From the NCBI GenBank assembly GCA_024404735.1, contig JAKSPP010000022.1:1-15092 (forward strand): a stretch of DNA of 15,092 bases, read 5' to 3'. This document shows positions 8,210 through 14,910 of the stretch, one piece after another. Source of the DNA: Oscillospiraceae bacterium. Its GTDB lineage: Bacteria > Bacillota > Clostridia > Oscillospirales > Oscillospiraceae. The notes beneath the pieces are model-generated. The model worked only from the letters and a program-made list of their open reading frames with translations. It was not told where the DNA came from and made no database searches. How positions within the stretch are numbered: the first letter of the stretch is position 1; each line of letters begins with the position of its first letter. A program made the position numbers and the translations under genes.

Positions 8210-8401
8210 ATGGAAAAATTCATTCCCTATGAAAAGCTTTCAAAGAAAAAGCAAAAAGAGCTTGATTCCATGAAAAGAGGCTCATGGAACGGCTTTAATC
8301 CCGTTACGAGAAAGCCGAATAATCCAAAAGCATATAACAGGAAAGACAAATCGCGCAGCCGATATTACGATGACGGCAGCGCGATTTTTTTATTAGTATA
8401 A
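8210..8401 (+). CDS. Small basic protein of unknown function (63 aa)
   Basis: The product starts MEKFIPYEKLSKKKQKELD and contains the block NPVTRKPNNPKAYNRK. I recognise this as a short conserved hypothetical protein of Clostridia, lysine-rich at the N-terminus with a VTRKP..PKAYNR core, but I know of no function. The high density of Lys and Arg suggests a nucleic-acid- or ribosome-associated role; this is inference. The ATG at 8210 has AGAGGTG upstream. A longer reading from a TTG at 8138 is rejected because that codon lies inside the -35 element. The last residues (AIFLLV) are encoded by the right arm and T tract of an intrinsic terminator, so the natural end may have been extended by loss of an earlier stop. 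It stands alone, between two minus-strand units. Confidence 0.75.
   Translation: MEKFIPYEKLSKKKQKELDSMKRGSWNGFNPVTRKPNNPKAYNRKDKSRSRYYDDGSAIFLLV
8348..8391 (+). terminator. Intrinsic terminator inside the 3' end of the small gene
   Basis: AAATCGCGC (8348-8356) pairs perfectly with GCGCGATTT (8379-8387), and inner GCC/GGC can extend the stem after one mismatch. A run of seven T follows (8385-8391). The hairpin and T tract end ten bases before the stop codon of the 63-aa reading frame, so the terminator is read as codons. Confidence 0.8.
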
Positions 8402-8497
8402 TCTTTTTCAGTGATTATAGCTCAGTAAGTCCGTTTATATAAGAGCCTCACCATTGCGGGGATTTCTCTTGCTTTTTACCTTTAATTTACGTTTTAC

Positions 8498-10012
8498 TTA
8501 TATTTCGAATGTATATGTACGATACTGGACAGCCTCGGCAATATGCTCGGGAAGGATTTCGGAGCTGCCCGCAAGGTCTGCTATGGTTCTTGATACCTTC
8601 AGTATTCTGTCATAGCTTCTTGCAGTCAGACCCAGTGCATTAAATGCCTGACGGATAAGCTCCGTGCACTCCGGACTGAGCTCACAGTACTCCCTTATTT
8701 CCTTTGGCTGCATATGGGCATTGCAGTCTGTTCCCTCGTCTCCGAAGCGTTTTCTCTGAATGAGCCTTGCGGCATTGACTCTCGCCTTTATATCCCGTGA
8801 GGGCTCACCGTTGGGCTTCTCCTTCAGGGATTCAAACCGGAGGGCCGGAACCTCGACGATAATATCTATTCTGTCAAGAAGAGGCCCGGAGATTCTGGAA
8901 TGATATTTTCTTACGGAAGCCTCGGAGCAGCGGCATCTTCCGGAGGGGTCACCGTACCAGCCGCATTTGCAGGGGTTCATTGCACAGACAAGCATAAACC
9001 TGCTTGGGAATGTATAGGAGCCGGATACTCTTGATACGGATATTTCTCCGTCCTCAAGAGGCTGTCTCAGAACCTCAAGAGTCTCCCTTGAAAATTCCGG
9101 GAGCTCATCGAGAAACAGTATTCCGTGGTGGGCAAGGCTTGCCTCACCGGGATGGGGAACGGTCCCGCCGCCCGCAAGGGCCACGGAGGAAACCGTGTGA
9201 TGGGGAGCTCTGAATGGGCGAACCGTTACAACGGGCTTTTCGGCATTTGTTCTTCCGGCAACAGAATGAATCTCCGTTGCCTCAAGCATTTCTCTTCTTG
9301 TCATATCGGGCATTATACCCGGAATACGGCGGGCAAGCATACTTTTACCTGAGCCCGGAGGACCTACCATAAGGACATTGTGTCCGCCTGCCGCCGCTAT
9401 TTCAAGGGCCCTCTTAACATAATACTGCCCCTTAACATCGGCAAAATCGGGAAGAAGCCCTTCATATGTATTAAGAACGGGGAGCTGTGCAGGACTAAGA
9501 GGCTCCGCACCGTTTAAGTGGTCAACAAGGGCCCTTACATTGGGAACCGGATAGATTTTTACTCCCTGTGCAAAAGCGGCCTCATCCGCTTTCTCCACGG
9601 GAATATAAAGCTCCTTTATTCCGCAGCGTTCTGCGGCTATTGCCATAGGCAGGGCACCTCTGACGGGCCGGATTTCTCCCGAAAGAGACAGCTCCCCCAG
9701 AAATGCGGCATTTTCCGGAACGGAGCGAAGCGTTCCGAGGCAGGCAAGAATACCTACGCAGATGGGAAGATCATAAAAGGTTCCGACCTTTTTTGTATCG
9801 GCAGGTGCCATATTTACGGTTATTTTGGAGGGTGAAAACTGAAATCCGGAATTTTTGATTGCCGCCCTTACTCTGTCTCTTGCCTCCTTGACCGCCGTGT
9901 CCGGAAGTCCGACAACCTCAAAGCCGGGCAGACCGTTTGTAATATAGCATTCAACGCTTATTTCATATCCGCCTACGCCCTGAATGCCCATTGACCTTAC
10001 CTTTGAAAGCAA
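8498..10012 (-). CDS. comM: ComM/YifB family Mg-chelatase-like AAA+ ATPase
   Basis: This 504-aa protein has the full architecture of the YifB/ComM family. An N-terminal Lon-protease-like (ChlI) domain occupies about 1-170. An AAA+ module follows, with Walker A GPPGSGKS 217-224 and Walker B ILFLDE 298-303, then a C-terminal Mg-chelatase-type helical domain with LTARSYDRI at 462-470. A cysteine cluster (C343, C348, C350, C360, C362) lies in the AAA+ insert. In Gram-negative bacteria ComM is a hexameric helicase promoting branch migration during transformation. The role in Clostridia is less clear, though comF nearby fits. Family proteins begin MLxKV, which selects a TTG start at 10010-10012. 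A purine-rich GGGGGGGAG lies only about three bases upstream, an unusually short spacing. An internal ATG at residue 8 is the alternative. Confidence 0.93.
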   Translation of the reverse strand: MLSKVRSMGIQGVGGYEISVECYITNGLPGFEVVGLPDTAVKEARDRVRAAIKNSGFQFSPSKITVNMAPADTKKVGTFYDLPICVGILACLGTLRSVPENAAFLGELSLSGEIRPVRGALPMAIAAERCGIKELYIPVEKADEAAFAQGVKIYPVPNVRALVDHLNGAEPLSPAQLPVLNTYEGLLPDFADVKGQYYVKRALEIAAAGGHNVLMVGPPGSGKSMLARRIPGIMPDMTRREMLEATEIHSVAGRTNAEKPVVTVRPFRAPHHTVSSVALAGGGTVPHPGEASLAHHGILFLDELPEFSRETLEVLRQPLEDGEISVSRVSGSYTFPSRFMLVCAMNPCKCGWYGDPSGRCRCSEASVRKYHSRISGPLLDRIDIIVEVPALRFESLKEKPNGEPSRDIKARVNAARLIQRKRFGDEGTDCNAHMQPKEIREYCELSPECTELIRQAFNALGLTARSYDRILKVSRTIADLAGSSEILPEHIAEAVQYRTYTFEI

Positions 10013-10045
10013 AATCTCCCCCCCTTAATAAGACAAACTAAAATA

Positions 10046-10074
10046 ATTATAAATCATCCCGGAATTATTATCAA
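10046..10074 (-). promoter_or_regulatory. Promoter for the comM-like gene
   Basis: On the minus strand TTGATA (10069-10074) and TATAAT (10046-10051) are separated by 17 bases. The -35 element overlaps the TGA stop codon of the LysR-type gene upstream. Transcription would begin near 10039, about 27 bases before the TTG start codon. No terminator is visible between the two genes, so some readthrough is possible. Confidence 0.65.
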
Positions 10075-10904
10075 GCCTTAAGCAAAATATCATTTGCCCT
10101 TATTCCCCCGGCTCTGGTAAGCAGCTTTACCTTAAGCCTGTTGGGGAAGCTGGCGTATCCGAGGCTCGGGTCGAAGGCCGCTCCGTCCCAATCGGTAAAG
10201 AACATTACGCCCTCACCCATTCTCATTTTGAAGAAGGCAATTTCCTGGCGGCCTACGTTTCTTGTTCCGGGAAGGAAGGCTTTGTTTCCGGATGCATTTC
10301 TGACAGTAATGGCAATAAGCTTCTGAATTTCCTCATCATAACAGAGAAAATCACTGTCCGCAAAATCGTTTAAGCCCACAAAAGCCGGAAAATGCTTTCT
10401 TGCATACAGTATACCGCAGCCCGTTTCTGCCACGGTCTCACTGACTATTCCGAGAGGGGGCTTCAGACCGAAATCATGGGATAGAATTGCGTCCAGCTTT
10501 CCTCGTGTAAGTCGCGAAACAAGCTCCCTCAGGTTATAGCATTCAAGCTCTATTTTTTTATCCTTTACACAATGCAGCTGCGCAAGAATGCAGTCGGGAT
10601 TCCAGGTATCCGGGCATCCGATGATTATCGGGGAGGACTCGGATATACTTTTTGAGGAGACGGTTTTTTTAAGCTCCTCAAGCTCGGCAACACTTCTTGA
10701 GAAAAAGGAAAAAAACATCTCTCCCTCTTTTGTCAGCAGCACCTCTTTGCCAAGCTCGAAAAACAGCTCTGTACCGAACTCGGTCTCCAGAGCCTTTACA
10801 GCTCTGCTAACAGCGGGCTGAGAAATATACATGTCGTTTGCCGCAGCCGTAAAGCTCTTAAGCCTTGCTACCGACAGGAAACATTTAATCTGATTTTCTG
10901 TCAT
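10071..10904 (-). CDS. LysR-type transcriptional regulator, divergent from the fusion operon
   Basis: The 277-aa product has the LysR N-terminal winged helix-turn-helix: MTENQIKCFLSVARLKSFT, then AANDMYISQPAVSRAVKALE, the classic recognition helix region of the family. A linker helix and a periplasmic-binding-protein-like effector domain fill about residues 90-277. The start is ATG at 10902-10904 with GGAGA upstream. A reading 38 codons longer runs through the intergenic promoter and is rejected. It is transcribed away from the ferredoxin/fusion-enzyme operon, the usual layout for a LysR regulator that activates its neighbour in response to a pathway compound and represses itself. The ligand is unknown. 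By location it may be the substrate or product of the fusion enzyme. Confidence 0.9.
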   Translation of the reverse strand: MTENQIKCFLSVARLKSFTAAANDMYISQPAVSRAVKALETEFGTELFFELGKEVLLTKEGEMFFSFFSRSVAELEELKKTVSSKSISESSPIIIGCPDTWNPDCILAQLHCVKDKKIELECYNLRELVSRLTRGKLDAILSHDFGLKPPLGIVSETVAETGCGILYARKHFPAFVGLNDFADSDFLCYDEEIQKLIAITVRNASGNKAFLPGTRNVGRQEIAFFKMRMGEGVMFFTDWDGAAFDPSLGYASFPNRLKVKLLTRAGGIRANDILLKA

Positions 10905-10935
10905 ATATGCATTTCTCCATAACATCATTGTTATA

Positions 10936-10955
10936 ACTATATTACCATAATGGTA
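10936..10955 (-). promoter_or_regulatory. Probable LysR-gene -10 region with adjacent operator dyad
   Basis: On the minus strand TATAGT (10936-10941) could serve as the -10 element for the LysR gene. No good -35 element is seen. Directly beside it lies the perfect dyad TACCAT-A-ATGGTA (10943-10955). On the plus strand this dyad ends one base before the -35 of the divergent operon. A regulator bound there could block its own promoter and touch RNA polymerase on the other, as LysR proteins commonly do. The binding site is inferred. Confidence 0.45.
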
Positions 10956-10956
10956 T

Positions 10957-10985
10957 TTGAAAATCAAGATAGTTTGTTGTATTAT
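10957..10985 (+). promoter_or_regulatory. Promoter of the ferredoxin/flavoprotein-hydrolase operon
   Basis: TTGAAA (10957-10962) and TATTAT (10980-10985) are 17 bases apart. Transcription would start near 10992, leaving a leader of about 78 bases. A second -35-like TTGACA at 10985-10990 has only a weak -10 match (AAGTAT, 11007-11012, 16-base spacer). It could be an activator-dependent second promoter. Confidence 0.6.
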
Positions 10986-10996
10986 TGACAAAGTGG

Positions 10997-11019
10997 TATG
11001 GGTGATAAGTATGCCCATA
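10997..11019 (+). promoter_or_regulatory. Interrupted dyad TATGGG-N11-CCCATA in the operon leader
   Basis: Six-base inverted arms at 10997-11002 and 11014-11019 are separated by 11 bases, the geometry of a LysR-type recognition site. The hexamer TGGTAT occurs here (10994-10999) and in the upstream dyad (10951-10956), 43 bases apart, roughly four helical turns. This is consistent with a regulator tetramer spanning the promoter. A weak RNA hairpin in the leader is the alternative reading. Confidence 0.4.
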
Positions 11020-11069
11020 TTCCTTCATAGGACAGTAAAATTCGAAATAAAACAAAGGAGACAGAGAAT

Positions 11070-11315
11070 ATGATTTTTACAAATCATAAAATCAATTTCA
11101 ATGCAGATCTTTGCGTTGGCTGCGGTCTCTGCTACAAGGCATGCTTTGTAGACGTTATCCGCTGGGACGCAGAGAAGAAACAGCCTGTTTTCAAGTATGT
11201 TGAGGACTGCGAGCACTGTTTCTACTGCCAGTCCGTATGCAAGAAGAATGCTATCGAGGTCGTCCCCGATTTCACCTCCGAGCGTTTCTTACAGTCCTTC
11301 CCCCAGTACAAATAA
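11070..11315 (+). CDS. Small 2x[4Fe-4S] ferredoxin, electron partner of the flavoprotein
   Basis: The 81-aa protein carries two CxxCxxCxxxC cluster motifs: C15/C18/C21/C25 and C47/C50/C53/C57, as in bacterial-type ferredoxins that bind two [4Fe-4S] clusters. The proline that usually follows the last cysteine of each motif is replaced (CF at 25-26, CK at 57-58), so it departs from standard clostridial ferredoxin. No signal peptide is present, so it should be cytoplasmic. An AAAGGAG site at 11054-11060 precedes the ATG. The stop codon overlaps the ribosome binding site of the following flavoprotein gene. The pairing recalls adenylylsulfate reductase, where a ferredoxin-like AprB subunit feeds AprA, but this protein lacks the long AprB C-terminal tail. 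The probable role is delivery of low-potential electrons to the FAD of the neighbour. Confidence 0.92.
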   Translation: MIFTNHKINFNADLCVGCGLCYKACFVDVIRWDAEKKQPVFKYVEDCEHCFYCQSVCKKNAIEVVPDFTSERFLQSFPQYK

Positions 11316-11330
11316 GGAGGTATCTGAGTA

Positions 11331-13811
11331 ATGGCTAACGAAATTACAAGACTTTCCTGTGATGTTCTCATCGCAGGCGGCGGTATCGGCGGTCTTTGCT
11401 GCGCAGCTGCACTCAAGGAAGCCAACCCCGACATCAACATCATCATCGTAGAAAAGCAGACAGCCGGCTACGGCGGTAAATCCAACAAGGGCGGCGGTGT
11501 TCTTCAGTACTTCAACGACGAGGTTGACCCCATGGCCTTCCTCGGAATGCATGTCAACTCCATCGGCTGCTATCTCGGCGACCAGGATATTCTCCTCAAG
11601 TACATGAAGATGAACCATGCCATGCTTGACAGACTCACCTCCTGGGGTGTTAATGTTCCCAAGAACGAGGACGGCAGCTACAACGTTATGCCCACCGGCC
11701 CCTTCACCTCCATGGTTTGCGTTGACCTCGACCTCTGCCTCAAGGTAAGAAGATATGCCGAGAAGTTCGGCGTAAAGATTTACGACAAGACCACTATGGC
11801 CGAGCTCTTTGCCGAGGACGGCAAGATTAAGGGCGCAGCCTGCTACAATATCATTGACGGAACAAAGTACGTCATCTCCGCTCCCGTTGTTATCCTTGCA
11901 ACAGGTTCTCAGAACTACCGCATGGCCTCCATGTGGTCCAACGGTCGTGGCGACGGTATTGCCGCTGCCTACAAGGTTGGTGCAGAGATGAGAAATGCCG
12001 AGTTCGGTAACTTCGCACAGCTCTTCAAGGTAAAGAGCCACAACGAAGTCGTTTTCGGCGAGAACTGGATGTACAACGCAAAGGGCGAGTTCATCACTCC
12101 CCACTTCCTGGCTCACAGAGAAACCGACATCAACTCCAGCGCTATTAACGAGTGGTATCAGCAGATGCAGGCCGGCACCGGCCCCGTTCACCTTGAAATC
12201 GAGGGTGAAGGCGGTGAAGAGGGCATGGAGAAGAAGTGGAAGCGCCCCTACGGACAGAAGTTCCGTGAGCTCAACACCATCTCCGCAAACGCTGTTGACA
12301 CCGACCTTGAGGTCTGCCCCATGTTCATCGGCGAGCAGTCCCCCATCAACGTAAACGCAGACGGTCTTACCTCTGTTGCCGGTCTCTATGCTATCGGCGA
12401 CTGCTCTTACTGCGGTTCTGCCTCCCCCGGAGCAGTTCCCGCACCTCCGGGAAGAAACAGAGGTTCCGGTATCCTTAACGCTGTATTCACCGCTATCTGC
12501 ACCGCAGAAGCAGTTGCACAGGTTAAGATTGAAGCACCCGCAGAGATTTGCGGCAAGTGCGCAGACAAGGTATTCGACGAAGTATTTGCTCCTCTCGGAA
12601 AAGAAGAGGGCGTAAACTGCAAGGAGGTTATCGACCTCGTTCAGAGAGCAATGGCTCCCATGGAGTACTCCGTTGTTATGCATGCAGACCGCATGGCAGA
12701 GGCTATGAAGCTTGTTGAGCAGGCCGAGAAGCTTTCCGAGAACATGAAGGCAGTTGACCTCCACGACCTTCTCTCCTGCAACGAGGCAAAGGCCATGGTT
12801 CTCTCCGCAAAGATGCACTACACCGCTTCCGCCCTCCGTAAGGAGTCCCGCGGATGGTTCCGTCGCGGGGATTACCCCGCAATGGATAACGAGAACTGGC
12901 TCAAGTGGATTATTCTCAAGAACGAGAACGGCAAGATGGTCTCCGAGACCCGCGACGTTCCCATCGAGAAGTGGCCCATTCAGCCCCCCAAGCCCGTAAT
13001 CGCACCCAAGGGTGAGGACGGCTTCGTATTCGTTTCCGACGAAGAGAAGAAGTCTCCCCTTTACACCAAGTACTTCCAGAGAGAGATGGTTGCTCCCGCC
13101 CAGAGCCGTTACGACGAGGTTGCACAGCCCTTCGATTCCGCAAAGGCTCATACTCCTCAGGAGATGAACAAGCTCTTTGACGAGGGTTACCTTGATATGG
13201 AATGCGGCTACTGCAATCTTCCCGACGGAAGCGCAATGCTCGCAAACCTCACTCAGATGCCCGGCGTTACCCCCGAGATGTTTGACTGGTGGTTCGCATG
13301 GCACGGCGTAAAGCCCCTCCGTTACAAAATCTGGAACCGTGAGCAGCACTACTCCGCTCAGACCAGAGACCTTGATAAGGCCCTTAACAGCTCTCTCTCC
13401 ATGAAGGAGCGTTACTGGGATACCACCCACGATGTAACCGAGGACTGCAATATGGGTCCCGAGAACATCATCATCAACTTCCGCAATCCCGCAGATATCG
13501 GCTTTGACCCCGAGAAGCTCGCCAAGTTTGACGGTACCATCGTCTGCGCAGGCAACGAGCATTCCGGCTGCATCATGGTTCACTTCATCCGTCCCGTTCC
13601 CGGCGGATGCGAGCTCAGAAGCCGCTTCTGGATGGGCTACGGTGTTGTTGACGGAAAGCCCACAAAGCTTCTGCCTCCCGGAATTACCATTCCTCTCGAG
13701 CCTGTAAAGGCACTTCTTGACCACAACATCAAGGAGTTCACTCACCTTGCATCTATCCTCCCCGAAATCTACGCAGAGTTCGGCGATGAGGCTCACTTCA
13801 ATATGGACTAA
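11331..13811 (+). CDS. Fusion: AprA/FrdA-like FAD oxidoreductase plus PhlG/phloretin-hydrolase-like domain
   Basis: This 826-aa protein contains two enzymes. Residues 1-550 are a fumarate-reductase/adenylylsulfate-reductase-type flavoprotein: dinucleotide-binding GGGIGG at 16-21, E41 at the end of the second strand, a second FAD contact around GLYAIGDCSYCGSASPGA (351-368), and the helical end-piece ESRGWFRRGDYPAMDN (505-520). Residues 605-826 resemble the DAPG hydrolase family (PhlG, phloretin hydrolase), which cleaves a C-C bond next to a phenolic ring using zinc. Landmarks are MPGVTPEMFDWWFAWHG (643-659), RYKIW (664-668), ELRSRFWMGY (761-770) and HNIKEF (798-803). Candidate zinc ligands are H673, E704, H798 and E802. 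No signal peptide or membrane helix is seen. The ribosome binding site TAAGGAGG (11313-11320) is near-perfect, and codon choice is strongly biased. The substrate is unknown; an acylphloroglucinol, chalcone or related diketone is inferred. Fold assignments come from recognised motifs only. Confidence 0.85.
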   Translation: MANEITRLSCDVLIAGGGIGGLCCAAALKEANPDINIIIVEKQTAGYGGKSNKGGGVLQYFNDEVDPMAFLGMHVNSIGCYLGDQDILLKYMKMNHAMLDRLTSWGVNVPKNEDGSYNVMPTGPFTSMVCVDLDLCLKVRRYAEKFGVKIYDKTTMAELFAEDGKIKGAACYNIIDGTKYVISAPVVILATGSQNYRMASMWSNGRGDGIAAAYKVGAEMRNAEFGNFAQLFKVKSHNEVVFGENWMYNAKGEFITPHFLAHRETDINSSAINEWYQQMQAGTGPVHLEIEGEGGEEGMEKKWKRPYGQKFRELNTISANAVDTDLEVCPMFIGEQSPINVNADGLTSVAGLYAIGDCSYCGSASPGAVPAPPGRNRGSGILNAVFTAICTAEAVAQVKIEAPAEICGKCADKVFDEVFAPLGKEEGVNCKEVIDLVQRAMAPMEYSVVMHADRMAEAMKLVEQAEKLSENMKAVDLHDLLSCNEAKAMVLSAKMHYTASALRKESRGWFRRGDYPAMDNENWLKWIILKNENGKMVSETRDVPIEKWPIQPPKPVIAPKGEDGFVFVSDEEKKSPLYTKYFQREMVAPAQSRYDEVAQPFDSAKAHTPQEMNKLFDEGYLDMECGYCNLPDGSAMLANLTQMPGVTPEMFDWWFAWHGVKPLRYKIWNREQHYSAQTRDLDKALNSSLSMKERYWDTTHDVTEDCNMGPENIIINFRNPADIGFDPEKLAKFDGTIVCAGNEHSGCIMVHFIRPVPGGCELRSRFWMGYGVVDGKPTKLLPPGITIPLEPVKALLDHNIKEFTHLASILPEIYAEFGDEAHFNMD

Positions 13812-13835
13812 GGCTTAAAGCCTTATTAAGACAGG
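13800..13835. repeat. 36-bp direct repeat, left copy
   Basis: This 36-base segment matches 15002-15037 with a single difference (A at 13807, G at 15009). It starts 11 bases before the end of the fusion gene, so it includes the last codons and TAA stop. It contains the 17-base dyad TAAGGCTTAAAGCCTTA (13809-13825). Identity stops exactly where the operon terminator stem begins. Confidence 0.95.
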
Positions 13836-13867
13836 CCGAGGGCTCCCAAAAGGAGCCCTCGGTTTTT
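13836..13867 (+). terminator. Intrinsic terminator of the fusion operon
   Basis: CCGAGGGCTCC (13836-13846) pairs perfectly over 11 bases with GGAGCCCTCGG (13852-13862) across a five-base loop, followed by five T (13863-13867). It is 24 bases after the stop codon. On the opposite strand there is no T tract, so it probably does not serve the converging lipoprotein gene. Confidence 0.95.
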
Positions 13868-13898
13868 GCTTTTAATGCTGTTTTGATTGTATTGTGGA

Positions 13899-14744
13899 TT
13901 ATTGTCCATTAACAGTTGCGTTTTTAATGCCAAGCACAGTTTTAAGTTTAATCATAGACGACATATCAAGCTGCGCATATTTTTTCTCACCGCCTTCTTC
14001 TATAAAGAAATCACCTGTATTACTATTGATTTCATATAGAACATCTACTGCAGCAAACACAACGTCATACGCTTCATTTTCGTCAGCATCCGTTTTTTCC
14101 GAGTTACTAATCGCTTCATTCAACATTGTGACGGCTATGACGGTGTTTATTTTATTTACTTTAGCACTGAAATCAGACTCCTTTAGCTCAACGCTTCCGG
14201 AATATCTCGGATCTTCTGTATTTCCGAGCGTAGCTGTAATAATGCGGTCAATTTCAGCAAAATCAAAAACACCTTTTTCACACTTATAAAAGCACCGTTG
14301 ATTTTCTCTCTCAATCAGAAAATACAGAAAATCATTATCCTCTGTAAGCCTTATCTTTGCTTCTTCTGATTTTGAACAAAGCTTAAATGACACACTTGCA
14401 CCCATAACGCCTGTCGGCTCTGCCTCTTTCAGTTTACTAAGGTCTGCCTCGTACAGCTTGTCAAGAATGGCCTCTCTTTCCCCGTCATTTGTATATGCAT
14501 AAGCTTCACCGGAAAAGGAACGACTTACGAAAATCAATACTTCTTTTACTTTATCTCTTTCCGGAAGAATAGCTGCAGAAACCGAAATGACACCGGCAGA
14601 TTCTTTTTCTTCTATAATTTCTAATTGTGGTTCTGTTATCGATAAATTATCCGTATCAGGTTTTATTTCCGATAATTTGTCATTGCTACATGCGCATAGA
14701 AATAAGCATACAAACAAAAGTATAAAATAAGAATATTTTTTCAT
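13899..14744 (-). CDS. Predicted lipoprotein of unknown function
   Basis: The 281-aa product begins MKKYSYFILLFVCLFLCACS. This is a short basic n-region, a hydrophobic segment and a lipobox LCAC, with cleavage before C19, so it should be lipid-anchored on the outer face of the membrane. The mature part is hydrophilic, with many Glu, Asp, Lys and Ser. No catalytic motif or known domain is recognised. The ATG at 14742-14744 is preferred because it gives a normal lipoprotein signal; an in-frame GTG four codons upstream (14754-14756) is the alternative. Neither has a strong ribosome binding site. Codon use is clearly more A+T-rich than in the neighbouring operons, and the gene lies between two copies of a 36-base repeat, which suggests separate origin. 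It converges on the fusion operon. Confidence 0.8.
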   Translation of the reverse strand: MKKYSYFILLFVCLFLCACSNDKLSEIKPDTDNLSITEPQLEIIEEKESAGVISVSAAILPERDKVKEVLIFVSRSFSGEAYAYTNDGEREAILDKLYEADLSKLKEAEPTGVMGASVSFKLCSKSEEAKIRLTEDNDFLYFLIERENQRCFYKCEKGVFDFAEIDRIITATLGNTEDPRYSGSVELKESDFSAKVNKINTVIAVTMLNEAISNSEKTDADENEAYDVVFAAVDVLYEINSNTGDFFIEEGGEKKYAQLDMSSMIKLKTVLGIKNATVNGQ

Positions 14745-14860
14745 TTCTTCATTCACTTTCTTTTACTACTAATTATTCAATACATATTGTTAACATCAAA
14801 TCATTATTAAAAATACTATCGTTCAAATACATTTTCTATTTCACATTTTTCTAAGTAAAT

Positions 14861-14887
14861 ATTATATCAAGTGCACAATTTTTGCAA
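14861..14887 (-). promoter_or_regulatory. Probable promoter of the lipoprotein gene
   Basis: On the minus strand an extended -10 element TGATATAAT is seen (hexamer 14861-14866), with TTGCAA (14882-14887) 15 bases upstream as a possible -35. The spacing is short, but the extended -10 can compensate. The start would be near 14854, giving a leader of about 110 bases, which is long for a leader with no evident structure. Confidence 0.5.
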
Positions 14888-14910
14888 TAATTATTTTTGT
14901 GTTATATAAT
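14882..14910 (+). promoter_or_regulatory. Possible plus-strand promoter pointing out of the window
   Basis: The same palindromic TTGCAA (14882-14887) is followed after 17 bases by TATAAT (14905-14910) on the plus strand. Transcription would run through the right repeat copy towards the window edge. The stretch 14745-15092 has no convincing gene: it holds this promoter pair, the right copy of the 36-base repeat and A-rich sequence, so any target lies outside. Confidence 0.4.

Noticed and set aside
8416..8426. TATAGCTCAGT, resembling a tRNA D-arm
   Set aside because: The surrounding bases cannot form a D-loop of normal size, and no T-arm (GGTTC) or matching acceptor stem follows.
10905..11018. 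38-codon N-terminal extension of the LysR protein
   Set aside because: It would cover the promoter and operator region, while MTENQIKCF is the standard LysR start and has GGAGA upstream.
11289..13796. 835-codon open frame on the minus strand opposite the fusion enzyme
   Set aside because: Its codons are the exact complements of the sense codons, and the product is a low-complexity Val/Gly/Leu/Cys-rich sequence with no motif. The sense frame has cofactor and metal motifs and a perfect ribosome binding site. It is a by-product of codon bias.
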